Shown piece after piece: positions 44,035 through 53,033 of a DNA stretch of 64,000 bases. A program made the position numbers and the translations under genes. The stretch's first letter is position 1, and each line of letters begins with the position of its first letter. Below the pieces are notes generated by a model, which worked only from the letters and a program-made list of their open reading frames with translations, was not told where the DNA came from and did no database searches. This DNA comes from CAYVOV01 sp964453525 (lineage in GTDB: Bacteria; Chloroflexota; Dehalococcoidia; Dehalococcoidales; UBA2162), in assembly GCA_964453525.1 (NCBI GenBank), contig CAYVOV010000015.1, positions 30,361-94,360 on the forward strand. The letters are read 5' to 3'.

Positions 44035-45207
44035 ATGAAAATCACAGGCATAGAGTGTATACCGGTCTCCTTGCCCTTTGCCAAACCTGTTGTAATGTCG
44101 GGAGGTGTTGAAGCCTGTTCCGATGTAATCGTCGTCAAGATGCATACTGATGAAGGTATTGTCGGTATAGCCGAGTCCGGCGGCACCTCGCCGTGGTACC
44201 AGGGGGAGAGTCAGGACTCAATTATGCATAACATCAATAAAGTGTTCGGACCGGCAATCCTGCTTGGTCAGGACCCTTTTAACATCGAGAAAATCGTTGC
44301 CGGGATGGACAAAGTCGCCCGCGGGAATAGTCAGGCAAAGGCGGTAATAGACTATGCCCTGCACGATATTATGGGTAAAGCGCTGGGAGTGCCGGTCTAC
44401 AAACTCCTTGGCGGGCTTTCCAATGAAAAGATACCGCTGGGTTTTGTCATGTCCTCCGACACGGCTGAAGAGGTAGCGGCAGAAGGAAAGAGGCTACTCG
44501 CAGCCGGTTACCATTGCCTGAAGCTGAAGGTCGGAGCTCAGAGCGCCGGGGATGATATCGAGACTATAGCGGCGCTCAGAGAAGCCGTGGGTGCGGATAC
44601 CAGGATACTGATTGACGCTAACGGCGGCTGGAACTACAGCCAGGCACTCCACATTTTAAAGAAAGTGGAGAAGTATGATATTTTCGAAGCGGAACAGCCG
44701 GTGCCGTGGTGGGATATCGACGGGTTGGCGCGCCTCCGAGGCAGGGTGAATGTGCCGATATTCGCCGATGAAGCGGTTACCGAGCTTAACGACCTGATAG
44801 AGGTGGTGGAGAAGGATGCCGCCGACGGACTGTTCATCAAGATAGCCAAGGCAGGCGGCATCCTGAAAGCCCAGAAGTGGGCTGCCATTGCCGAGGCGGT
44901 CGGCCTGCCATTGATATGTGGGTGTATGATTGATTCCGGTGTCGGCGCGGCGGCTTCAGCCCACTTCCTGGCGGCTAACGAGTGGATGGGAAAAATCGAG
45001 CACGGCACTATCGGGCCTCTTCACCTTTATGATATTTATGACACGGTGAGCGCGCCGATAGAAAGTGACCTCGCTGTAAAAGTCCCCCGCTATGAAAACG
45101 GCTGCCTTTACCCGCCGGAAGGTCCCGGTCTCGGCGTCGAGTTGAATGAGGCTGTCATACCGCAGCTCATCACTCCCGGCAAGAGTCCGTCTGCTATAAG
45201 CCTATAA
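44035..45207 (+). CDS. mandelate racemase/muconate-lactonizing-enzyme family protein
   Basis: The protein has 390 residues, with the full MLE-subgroup set: LKLKVG (Lys163, Lys165), metal ligands Asp194 (LIDANGGW), Glu220 (FEAEQP) and Asp245/Glu246 (FADEAV), and Lys269 (LFIKIAKAGG). The pair of lysines points to a racemase/epimerase or cycloisomerase acting by proton transfer at a carboxylate alpha-carbon. Substrate unknown; a PIG-L deacetylase is the next gene, convergent. Confidence 0.85.
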   Translation: MKITGIECIPVSLPFAKPVVMSGGVEACSDVIVVKMHTDEGIVGIAESGGTSPWYQGESQDSIMHNINKVFGPAILLGQDPFNIEKIVAGMDKVARGNSQAKAVIDYALHDIMGKALGVPVYKLLGGLSNEKIPLGFVMSSDTAEEVAAEGKRLLAAGYHCLKLKVGAQSAGDDIETIAALREAVGADTRILIDANGGWNYSQALHILKKVEKYDIFEAEQPVPWWDIDGLARLRGRVNVPIFADEAVTELNDLIEVVEKDAADGLFIKIAKAGGILKAQKWAAIAEAVGLPLICGCMIDSGVGAAASAHFLAANEWMGKIEHGTIGPLHLYDIYDTVSAPIESDLAVKVPRYENGCLYPPEGPGLGVELNEAVIPQLITPGKSPSAISL

Positions 45208-45263
45208 AACTCAACCTAGACGAATTTATAAATAACATTGAAAAAGGCCCCGTTTACATCTAG

Positions 45264-45445
45264 TTGAATAAATTGTCATTGCGAGGAGTCCCGACAGAGT
45301 CGGGACGACGAAGCAATCTATACAGATATATCATAGAGATTGCCACGCCCCGATAAATCGGGGCTCGCAATGACATTGGATTTATACAGATTGCTTCCCA
45401 CTGCCAAAACCGAAGTTCGCAATGACATTGCCGGCTGGACCGGAC
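45264..45445. repeat. REP-like palindromic element
   Basis: GTCATTGCGAGGAGTCCCGA is followed by GACGAAGCAATCT and, inverted, AGATTGCCACGCCCCGATA...CTCGCAATGAC. A third half-unit follows (GATTGCTTCCC, TCGCAATGAC). Shared TTGCGAGGAGTCCCGA also lies at 33075. Typical of extragenic palindromes. Confidence 0.7.
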
Positions 45446-45474
45446 AGCACCTTTGCTGGACCGCTCTACTGTGA

Positions 45475-46209
45475 CTAAAGGCGGGGTGGTATCCTGAACC
45501 GGGCAAAAGCCTCGGCATATTTCCACTCCGTTCCCTCGGCTGCTGCGATGAACTGGTTCTCCGTCATTTCGAAGAATCCTTTCTCGGCTTCCTCCCAGCT
45601 ACCAAGGTCGTCGGCCCAGTCCTGTATCTGGCTCTCATGACAGCGCAGGGCGGCAACCTTTTTATCATAGGTATCGGTTATGTCCAGACGGTAATTGGGC
45701 TGTTCCGGGTTCCACAACAGCATCTCCTTGACCTTGTGAATCTTGAGGCCTTCTTCAAGGAGGTCGGGATAAAAATTGGTTGCCATAGCGTAAGGCCAGA
45801 CGGCGTCCATTACTGCCCGGCCGCAGATTCGGTGGTCCCGGTTGGAAACGTAACGGCTGTTGCAGGGGCAGCGGGTTGATACGATTTCCGGACGGTAGGT
45901 CAGTATTAGCCGCACAATCTCTTTCCTGAATTCTGACGTGTCCTCCAGACCCAGGTCGGGATGGCGCAGGAAAATTACCTCTCTCACTCCCAGCAGCTCA
46001 GCGGCAGCCAGCTGTTCTTTCTCCCGTATCTTTGCCAGTTCCTCCGCTTTCATATTCGGATTGCTGGTGCCTTTATCGCCGTTGGTGCAGACCACGTAGA
46101 CAACATCTTTTCCTTCTTTTGTCCAGCGGGCGGTAGTACCGCCGATGCCCGCTTCAGCATCGTGAGGATGCGGGGTGAATGCCATCATGTAAACAGGCTC
46201 AACACTCAT
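45475..46209 (-). CDS. PIG-L/LmbE family deacetylase
   Basis: The protein has 244 residues. Zinc motif HPHDAE (near 13-18) replaces the usual HPDD; the distal STRCPCNSRYVSNRDHR provides the third ligand. The family removes N-acetyl groups from sugars such as GlcNAc-inositol or bacillithiol precursors. ATG after GGAGGTACACC. The substrate is unclear. Confidence 0.8.
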   Translation of the reverse strand: MSVEPVYMMAFTPHPHDAEAGIGGTTARWTKEGKDVVYVVCTNGDKGTSNPNMKAEELAKIREKEQLAAAELLGVREVIFLRHPDLGLEDTSEFRKEIVRLILTYRPEIVSTRCPCNSRYVSNRDHRICGRAVMDAVWPYAMATNFYPDLLEEGLKIHKVKEMLLWNPEQPNYRLDITDTYDKKVAALRCHESQIQDWADDLGSWEEAEKGFFEMTENQFIAAAEGTEWKYAEAFARFRIPPRL

Positions 46210-46540
46210 GGTGTACCTCCATCAATAATATATTCAGGCTGTGCTTCGTTCCCGGCGTATGTTGTCCAGGGCAATGGTAGATACGGGATTAGAGCGCATC
46301 ATAGCACGTTATTCTTTACCCTGCAAATATCGGCGGGGATAGCTGTTCGGGATTAGTGTCTTCGGTATCTCGGAAGTATTTAAAACGTATAATCAGCAGT
46401 CCTACTCCGGGTGGTTCAGCCTAGTTAATTCGTATGTACTACAAAGATTAGCCAAAAGGGTGATATCTAGCATGGGTGGTCAATAGTATATTAATGAGTA
46501 GTGGCATCTGAATTTTTAACCAAAACAGGGGAACATCTGG
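46210..46540. other. divergent intergenic region, no feature seen
   Basis: 331 bases between the deacetylase and the export-protein gene. No strong promoter, hairpin or coding frame seen. Confidence 0.35.
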
Positions 46541-46933
46541 GTGGATATTATCCTTAACGCTCATCCGGCAATAATACTGGCTTTCCTTACTGTCGGCTCG
46601 GTAGTCATATTCCTTGCCATCTGGTTTCTACTGAAAGCGTTTCATTCAAAGGCTTCAAACAAGTGGCCGTTTATCGACAGGCTTATTGAGAAAGCGAGAG
46701 TAAAAGGAGAAAGTAACTTTATTAAAAAATATGGCCTTATCGGCCTTGCCGTATTTATGGCACTTCCTTTTCCGACTATCGGTGTCTATGGCGGAACTGC
46801 ACTCTGCTGGGTAACGGGCATGAAGTGGTGGAATTCGCTGATAGCCGTGGTATCAGGGGCGACCATATATAACGGTATAATTCTGCTATCTGCATTCGGA
46901 ATCAAACATGCAGTAGTAAGCCTGATAGGTTGA
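46541..46933 (+). CDS. small multidrug export (COG2426) family membrane protein
   Basis: The protein has 130 residues with three or four hydrophobic helices and the family-typical segment LPFPTIGVYGGTALCWVTGM. GTG start. Members are named for a weak link to drug export; the true role is uncertain. A strong hairpin follows. Confidence 0.7.
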   Translation: MDIILNAHPAIILAFLTVGSVVIFLAIWFLLKAFHSKASNKWPFIDRLIEKARVKGESNFIKKYGLIGLAVFMALPFPTIGVYGGTALCWVTGMKWWNSLIAVVSGATIYNGIILLSAFGIKHAVVSLIG

Positions 46934-46993
46934 ATCGAATCCCGTCCAGCTTCTTGGAAACCGTGATGTATCTCCCCTTTCCAGACTTATAAT

Positions 46994-47026
46994 GTGTTTT
47001 GCCCCGATAAAATCGGGGCAAAACAC
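46994..47026. terminator. perfect hairpin between convergent genes
   Basis: A perfect 15-bp stem GTGTTTTGCCCCGAT / ATCGGGGCAAAACAC with AAA loop, whose TTTT/AAAA runs lie inside the stem. It can serve the export gene and the convergent lipoprotein gene. Confidence 0.7.
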
Positions 47027-47077
47027 AGAAGAGGTAACGAATAGTACCAGAAATAACGGCGGTTAAATTGCTGGTAT

Positions 47078-47950
47078 TTATTCGGCGAAGACCTTATTGG
47101 TCCACTTCTCCGCTATTTCACTGAAATAGGCAACCTTCTCTTCAACCTGGTTCTGATTGATGATGCCGGATTCTTTGGCTTCTTTCAGGCGTTGCTCGGC
47201 GATTTCCATCAGTTCGGCATACATTGTTTCCTTGTTATAGCCGAGCTCGGCGGCAATGTGAGACCAGGCGAGTCCTTTTTCTTTAAGCTCGTGGGCATCT
47301 TCCCAGACTCCGAGTACCTTGAACACATCCTCGATGCTGTTTATGGCGGGCAGGATGCTTGCCCAATCAACAGAGCCGGACGTATCGGCGAAGACTTTGT
47401 TGGTCCACTTCTCCGCTATTTCACTGAAATAGGCAATCTTCTTTTCAACCAGGTCCTGGTCGATGAGGCCAGATTCATTGGCTTCTTTCAGGCGTTGCTC
47501 GGCGATTTCCATCAGTTCGGCATACATTGTTTCCTTGTTATAGCCGAGCTCGGCGGCAATGTGAGACCAGGCGAGTCCTTTTTCTTTAAGCTCGTGGGCA
47601 TCTTCCCAGACTCCGAGTACCTTGAAAACGTCCTCGATGCTATTTATCGTGGGCAAGATGGCGCTCCAGTCTACACTGCCGGATTTACTGGTTTCTTTGC
47701 CATCAGTACATTCGTCCTTGTCATCGGAGGAACCTTCCTTTGATATGGTTATGGTAACCTTTTCACCATTATCCGTGGTAATGGTCATTTCACCGTCCAC
47801 CATATCCACTTTTTTCAGGAGTTGCTCGATTAACTCTTCTTCATCGGCTACAACGCAAGAGGTAGAAAAAATAAGGAGAAGGACTAGTGAGAAAAGAGAA
47901 ACAATCTGTATAACCGGTCTTATGGATCTCTTATTCCATTTCTTATCCAT
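47078..47950 (-). CDS. lipoprotein with two near-identical 101-residue repeats
   Basis: The protein has 290 residues. Signal peptide (about 11-31) with lipobox-like FSTSC (Cys32), an acidic linker, then two units (90-190 and 191-290) differing at only about a dozen positions, each starting SGSVDW and ending KWTNKVFA. The unit is helical (LKEKGLAWSHIAAELGYNKE). The two DNA units, 47381-47683 and 47078-47380, are nearly identical, so the duplication is recent. Extracytoplasmic; family not recognised. Confidence 0.75.
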   Translation of the reverse strand: MDKKWNKRSIRPVIQIVSLFSLVLLLIFSTSCVVADEEELIEQLLKKVDMVDGEMTITTDNGEKVTITISKEGSSDDKDECTDGKETSKSGSVDWSAILPTINSIEDVFKVLGVWEDAHELKEKGLAWSHIAAELGYNKETMYAELMEIAEQRLKEANESGLIDQDLVEKKIAYFSEIAEKWTNKVFADTSGSVDWASILPAINSIEDVFKVLGVWEDAHELKEKGLAWSHIAAELGYNKETMYAELMEIAEQRLKEAKESGIINQNQVEEKVAYFSEIAEKWTNKVFAE

Positions 47951-48360
47951 AAATCATCAACCTCCCGTATTTGTATACTATATATACGAAATAGCGTATC
48001 TGATGGATAGTGATAAAGATGTCAAAATGGGTGAACGAAAGGTTAAAACTGTGGCTGTTTGTAAAACCTGAAACAGAACCTTTGGGGTGAATCTGACAAA
48101 TGAGGAATAAAACGGCGATGGTGCCAAGCGTGATGGTGGGCCCTAGGCGACAGTTCCCGAACTTATGTTTGAGAAAAAGGGGCTGATTCCCGCTGTACAG
48201 CAGTTACTGGTCGGTTACCAGAAAACGGCTGAGTAACATTGCGGCTTTTTGTTTCACTGCACTTCGTCGGATTCATTCAGCGGGATAATATTGACAGGTC
48301 TCCAAGAAGGACTATGCACATAATGCGAAAGCCGCAATAGTTGAAGGACCAGGTGTTCTT
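47951..48360. other. intergenic with a possible small gene remnant
   Basis: 410 bases. A frame at 48147-48236 (VPELMFEKKGLIPAVQQLL, then VGYQKTAE and stop) has coding-like composition but a stop just upstream and no start; perhaps a gene tail left behind. Nothing else seen. Confidence 0.3.
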
Positions 48361-48798
48361 CTAAGTCTGGGCTTCAAGAATACTTTTTATATTATTGAGA
48401 GCCACTGTCATATGCTTTCGTAGGGAGCGTAGGAACATCGGAGAAAGCAGCTTTAAGAACCCACTGAGCTTCACATCCCACCGTAGAGTGAACTTTGTGC
48501 CTCCCTCTATGGGTTCAAAGGACAGGTTGTCTTCAATGACCGAACTCCCGGTGAAAATATCTTTACTCCACCTTTTGTTTGGCTCGTACCCTGTGACCTT
48601 TGCGGTCACCTTCAACTTGAGTCCCATCCGATGGCTGATCCATCTGAATGTGGTCCCGATAGCCATCTGCCCTGGGGGCGTCTGCTCTGCGTCTGTCAAA
48701 CCTGTCTGCCATTTCGACCAGCTATCTACGTCCGTTGTGTAAGCAAATACCTTGTCGACCGGACACTTGATGTTAATGCTTTCCTCGATTCTTGCCAT
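48361..48798 (-). CDS. SRPBCC (START/Bet v 1-like) family protein
   Basis: The protein has 145 residues, the usual length for the polyketide-cyclase-like SRPBCC fold. N-terminal INIKCPVDKVFAYTTDVDSW and a C-terminal long helix (about 115-143) are typical. It binds hydrophobic ligands in the cytosol; ligand unknown. AGGAGGTGG precedes the ATG. Confidence 0.85.
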   Translation of the reverse strand: MARIEESINIKCPVDKVFAYTTDVDSWSKWQTGLTDAEQTPPGQMAIGTTFRWISHRMGLKLKVTAKVTGYEPNKRWSKDIFTGSSVIEDNLSFEPIEGGTKFTLRWDVKLSGFLKLLSPMFLRSLRKHMTVALNNIKSILEAQT

Positions 48799-48842
48799 CT
48801 GACCACCTCCTAGACAAGGTTTCGTCCACAGTTTCGATTGGT

Positions 48843-48871
48843 AGTGTAGTCCTCATAAGCATTAAAGTCAA
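48843..48871 (-). promoter_or_regulatory. predicted promoter of the SRPBCC gene
   Basis: On the minus strand TTGACT (48871-48866), 17-base spacer, TACACT (48848-48843), 45 bases before the start codon. Confidence 0.5.
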
Positions 48872-49112
48872 TACTCTTAAAGAAAAGTAACAAGTTGGCA
48901 AATCGTGCAGTAAAAACAGGTGTATTGGAGAGACACTTTTGGGACCGCATAATCCGATTACTAAACTAGCTCGCCAGAAGCAACATTGGGGGAGATTAGA
49001 GACTCATCGGTTTTCTGGTAACCATATTACCAATCTATGGATTCACCGTCTGTGACTTGCAAAGACTTTGATGATTAACCGAGGCTAATTTTAGGTAACA
49101 GCATTACCTTTA
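48872..49112. other. intergenic, nothing seen
   Basis: No gene, repeat or hairpin I can support between the SRPBCC promoter and the tRNA. Confidence 0.3.
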
Positions 49113-49189
49113 TGGTGGGCGGTAAAGGACTCGAACCTTCGACCTCTCGGATGTGAACCGAGTGCTCTGACCAGCTGAGCTAACCGCCC
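49113..49189 (-). tRNA. tRNA-Val (anticodon CAC)
   Basis: Acceptor GGGCGGT / ACCGCCC, D-arm AGCTCAGCTGGTCAGAGC, anticodon stem CTCGG/CCGAG with loop TTCACAT (CAC, reading GUG), T-arm GGTTCGAGTCC. The CCA end is encoded. 77 bases with CCA. Confidence 0.95.
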
Positions 49190-49309
49190 GCAGCGGTGCC
49201 GATTTTTATTTTAGAACTAATAGTGGGCTTTGTAAAGCTGGTCTGCTGTAGAACGGTGTCAGTTCAGGTTATCTGTAATATCACAGGCTCGTTGCCAGGT
49301 TCTTCTCAA

Positions 49310-49440
49310 TCTTGGTTGGAGGCCCTTCGACAAGCTCAGGGTGAGTGGGAATGCGTGCCGCTCAGGGTGAGTGGGAATGCGTGCTGCTCAGGGTGAGCAG
49401 TTAGCCTGTCCTGAGCGAAGCCGAAGGAAACCACAGCGGC
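49310..49440. repeat. short tandem repeats inside an inverted-repeat element
   Basis: GCTCAGGGTGAGTGGGAATG recurs about every 24 bases three times (third truncated), bounded by CCTTCGACAAGCTCAGG on the left and CCTGAGCGAAGCCGAAGG on the right, which are near-complementary. A widespread type of extragenic repeat; no coding frame. Confidence 0.65.
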
Positions 49441-49599
49441 GAAAGAAATATTGATATTCATTGTTGCATCTGCAACCATGATTAAGTAAAAGGCGTTGCC
49501 GCAATCTCTTGACATATATAGGCGGGGTAGTTACATTATTCGGTAATGTGTTGTGCTGTCGTCCCGGTCTGACAAGAGGACGGCAAGAAGGAGAGAAGG

Positions 49600-50064
49600 T
49601 TGGCTGAGCTTAAGCATTCGAGACTGATTGTGACCGATACCAAGGAGTCCTCCCCTGAGGCGATGGAGAGGCTCAGGGAAAGGATGAAGAACGTAAAGTC
49701 CACCGTCGAGGCTACCCGGCTGCTCTGGCTGGATGATGAGAAAGTGGAGGGGGCAACGTTCTATATGGAGTGCCTCTGGCTCTGGAGCGGGTCGGTTGAT
49801 GGGACCACCGAGGAGCCTCACGTGCACGATTTCGATGAGATAATCGGACTCGCCGGGATCAGTCGAGAGAATCCTCACGAGCTGGGGGGTGAAATCGAAA
49901 TCTGGCTCGAGGATGAAAAACACATACTGACAAAAAGCTGCCTTATCTTTCTACCGGCGGGAATGAAACACTGCCCCCTGATATTCAGGCGGATTGACTC
50001 GCCCATTTTCTTCTTCACAATCGGCAATAAAAGCATGTACGGCAGGGAGTCCAGGGAGGGATAG
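49600..50064 (+). CDS. cupin-like protein
   Basis: The protein has 154 residues. TTG start with AAGGAGAG upstream. A single cupin fold is suggested by EPHVHDFDEIIG (metal His-x-His and Glu), a Gly turn (ELGGEIEIWLEDE) and FLPAGMKHCPLIF with the distal His. No DNA-binding domain. Substrate unknown. Confidence 0.7.
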   Translation: MAELKHSRLIVTDTKESSPEAMERLRERMKNVKSTVEATRLLWLDDEKVEGATFYMECLWLWSGSVDGTTEEPHVHDFDEIIGLAGISRENPHELGGEIEIWLEDEKHILTKSCLIFLPAGMKHCPLIFRRIDSPIFFFTIGNKSMYGRESREG

Positions 50065-50082
50065 CCACCGGGGAAATGCGGT

Positions 50083-51057
50083 TTATATCTCCTGAACGCC
50101 AAGCGTGGAGAGATGTTTTATCCTTTTCAGCATGTTCGGGTGAGTGGTGAAGAGTTCAATCATTTTATCGGAAGTACTCAGGCGTACCTGTTTCTGGCGC
50201 AGGTCCATTAGCTCCATGGCGTCAATCGTGCCGCTCATATCCTGGTCAACCTGTGACAGTTCCCTGACCTCGTACCAGGCGCGGGCGGGGTCGTTAAGGA
50301 AGAATGCCCGGACTCCTTCGACCTGCTTCATCTCCTCTCTGCCTCTGAAACGGGCGTTCCCGTAAACGAGCTTGTACAGCGCAGTAGCAAGCTGGTACGG
50401 TTCATTCCCCAGCCGGACACTGCCGAGGTCGGCGTAATACTCGCGTATCCTCGAACCGTAGAGAACGAGCAGGTTGGTGATGAAATAGAGCAGGAAAGCG
50501 CCGAGTCCGATTAAGGCGGCATAGCTGCCACCCTGGCGGCGTCCGCCGAAAGCTCCTCCCCACATTGTGCTGAAAGCTATCCAGTACATAATCATCGGTA
50601 TCGCCGAAATCAGGGTTATTATCGCCATATCACGGTGCTTGATATGAGACATTTCATGACCGAGAACAGCCCTCAGTTCATCCCGGCTCAGCAGGTTGAG
50701 AATGCCCTGGGTAACACAGACTCTGCCGTCGCGTTGTGTTCTCCCGTAGGCGAAGGCGTTGGGAATATTTATCTGGGAGATACCTACTTTCGGCTTGGGC
50801 AGTCCGGCCTGCTCGGCAAGCTCAGCCACCATATGGTGCAAATCCGGCGCTTCCTTTTCCGTGACCCACTTGACCTTCATCGACCAGCCGACTATTGCCG
50901 GTCCGATGAGGTACTGGAAGCCGAGAAATACGAGAGCCAGGATTATATATGCCATTGGGCCGCCTGAATTTGTTAATTCACCGATGCCGACGAATACTCC
51001 GTAAAGTATGCCTAGGAGAAGGGCAACAAGTAAGAACATCCTTGTTTGAAGCCACAT
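50083..51057 (-). CDS. htpX: HtpX-like M48 membrane zinc metalloprotease
   Basis: The protein has 324 residues. Two N-terminal helices (8-26 and 35-57), zinc motif HEMSH (134-138), two further helices (about 145-200), and the distal Glu in YYADLGSVRLG. It degrades misfolded membrane proteins. GAGG before the ATG. An insertion near 240-270 looks EF-hand-like (DQDMSGTIDAMEL). Confidence 0.88.
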   Translation of the reverse strand: MWLQTRMFLLVALLLGILYGVFVGIGELTNSGGPMAYIILALVFLGFQYLIGPAIVGWSMKVKWVTEKEAPDLHHMVAELAEQAGLPKPKVGISQINIPNAFAYGRTQRDGRVCVTQGILNLLSRDELRAVLGHEMSHIKHRDMAIITLISAIPMIMYWIAFSTMWGGAFGGRRQGGSYAALIGLGAFLLYFITNLLVLYGSRIREYYADLGSVRLGNEPYQLATALYKLVYGNARFRGREEMKQVEGVRAFFLNDPARAWYEVRELSQVDQDMSGTIDAMELMDLRQKQVRLSTSDKMIELFTTHPNMLKRIKHLSTLGVQEI

Positions 51058-51173
51058 TTTTTAACCTCATAAAGTGGAGAATATCTCTATACTAATAATA
51101 CATTAGAGGGCAAAAACGGGCAATGGGCTGCTACAAGATGCGGACTAATCACATTTTATCGTCGATAAGAATC

Positions 51174-51395
51174 TTATCTCTCTTCCAGTTGTGTAGCGGA
51201 GACATTTAAACGGACTGTATTTTCCGTTGCTTCGGCAACATCCTCCAGAGTCATGAGCAGGTCTTTCTCAGGCGCTTTACGGTACACCATAAATTTTTTT
51301 ATTTCGCCGCTCCAGGTATCTCTTACCAGATAATTCACGGTACCAAGTGACTTTCCTTTGCTGTCTATTACTTCAGCTCCGTACTGCGGCTCCAT
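51174..51395 (-). CDS. PRC-barrel-like small protein
   Basis: The protein has 73 residues from ATG 51395, chosen over an earlier Met because GGAG lies seven bases upstream. GAEVIDSKGKSLGTVNYLV is typical of the PRC barrel fold found in photosynthetic reaction centre H-subunits and RimM. Cytosolic; function unknown. Confidence 0.7.
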   Translation of the reverse strand: MEPQYGAEVIDSKGKSLGTVNYLVRDTWSGEIKKFMVYRKAPEKDLLMTLEDVAEATENTVRLNVSATQLEER

Positions 51396-51627
51396 GATTA
51401 ATCTCCACAAATACCAAAAAAATTGAACTGGACATTATCCAGTTCAAGCAAGACTATTCTAACACACTAAATTCATAGATGCAAATTACCGGGATACGTG
51501 ACCGGATTGAGTCACTCGTTTTAATAAAGGAGATTACCTGTGGTAAAATTAAGGTAAGTGGGGAATTGTCCTGATATAGAGAGCATGCCCGGACTTATGC
51601 CCAAATTTATAGAGGTTAAGAGGTATT

Positions 51628-53031
51628 ATGGCTAAACGGATGAAAGCAAAGACACTTGGAAAACTAAAATCCTCAGGTTACGAGCCGGTATCGGTCAGGG
51701 AGGAAATGAGGCGTAACCTGATTGAAATGATAAGGAAAGGGAAGACGATATTCCCCGGGATAATTGGTTTTGATGAGACTGTTATACCTCAGATTATAAA
51801 CGCTATTATCTCGGGACAGGATATAATTTTTCTCGGCGAGCGGGGGCAGGCTAAATCCAGGATTATGAGGTCGCTGGTGAGCCTGCTTGACGAGGAGATA
51901 CCGGTAATCAGGGGCTGTGAGATTAACGATAATCCTTTTAACCCGATATGCCGTTACTGCCGGGAGACACTGGCGGAGAAAGGAGATACCACTGAGATTA
52001 CTTGGCTGCCGAGGGAAGAGCGCTACGGTGAGAAACTGGCAACACCGGATATAGCAATTAATGATTTAATCGGCGATGTTGACCCGATTAAGGTAGCCGA
52101 GGGAAGATACCTCTCGGATGAACTGACCATACACTACGGGCTTATTCCCAGGACAAACCGGGGAATCTTCTGTATCAATGAGCTACCTGACCTGCCGGAA
52201 AGGTTGCAGGTAGGCCTGTTTAACCTTATGGAGGAAGGGGATGTGCAGATAAGAGGATACCGTATCAGGCTCCCCCTGGACGTGTTGCTCGTTGCCAGCG
52301 CCAACCCGGAAGACTATACCAACCGGGGCAGGATAATAACTCCCCTCAAGGACAGGTACGGGGCTCAGATAAGGACTCATTACCCCTTTACTATCGAGGA
52401 TGAGATATCTATCGTGGAGATGGAGCGAAGGCAGTTCGGCGGCGACGAACTGGAGCATTACGTTCCTCAGTATATGAAGGAAATCATTGCCGAAATAACT
52501 CACCTGGCAAGGCAGAGCCCGGATATTAACCAGCGTTCCGGGGTAAGTGTCAGGACGTCAATTGCCAACTATGAGACCATTCTCAGTAATGCGATAAGGA
52601 GAGCGGTGACGCTTGGTGAGAAGCTGGCAGTGCCCCGGATAAGCGACCTTCCCTATATTCAGTCGTCTACCGGCGGCAAGATTGAGCTTGAAACTTTCGA
52701 GGAGACAAAGGAAGACAAGCTTATCAATGACCTGATAAAGAAGGCGGTGCTCAATATTTTCAACCGCTACTATGATGTATCCGAGTTCGAGGATATCATC
52801 GCCCAGTTCAGCGGCGGTTTCAGTGTTGAGGTCTCAGAATCGAAGAGTGCCAAAGGATATATACGTATTGCCAAAGAGATGATAGGACTGACGGACATGA
52901 CGAACCGGGTTGTCGATTCGGAAAGGCCTGAAGATATGGCTGCCGCCATGGAGTTTGTGCTCGAAGGGCTTCACCTGAATAAGAGACTGAACAAGACAAG
53001 AAGAGAAGGTAAAACCGTTTACAGGACTTAG
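51628..53031 (+). CDS. MoxR/BchI-type AAA+ ATPase, pair 2
   Basis: The protein has 467 residues. Walker A GERGQAKSRI (Lys76), Walker B CINELPDL with Asn in place of the first Asp, sensor LVASANPEDYT, and arginine finger region RIITPLKDRYG. As in pair 1 a cysteine triad follows the ATP site (Cys97, Cys108, Cys111). The partner VWA gene starts two bases after the stop. GAGGTTAAGAGG precedes the ATG. Client unknown. Confidence 0.87.
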   Translation: MAKRMKAKTLGKLKSSGYEPVSVREEMRRNLIEMIRKGKTIFPGIIGFDETVIPQIINAIISGQDIIFLGERGQAKSRIMRSLVSLLDEEIPVIRGCEINDNPFNPICRYCRETLAEKGDTTEITWLPREERYGEKLATPDIAINDLIGDVDPIKVAEGRYLSDELTIHYGLIPRTNRGIFCINELPDLPERLQVGLFNLMEEGDVQIRGYRIRLPLDVLLVASANPEDYTNRGRIITPLKDRYGAQIRTHYPFTIEDEISIVEMERRQFGGDELEHYVPQYMKEIIAEITHLARQSPDINQRSGVSVRTSIANYETILSNAIRRAVTLGEKLAVPRISDLPYIQSSTGGKIELETFEETKEDKLINDLIKKAVLNIFNRYYDVSEFEDIIAQFSGGFSVEVSESKSAKGYIRIAKEMIGLTDMTNRVVDSERPEDMAAAMEFVLEGLHLNKRLNKTRREGKTVYRT

Positions 53032-53033
53032 AC

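Noticed and set aside
48147..48236. Short C-terminal-like coding fragment
   Set aside because: The 26-residue frame has plausible composition but no start and a stop just upstream; too little to name a gene.
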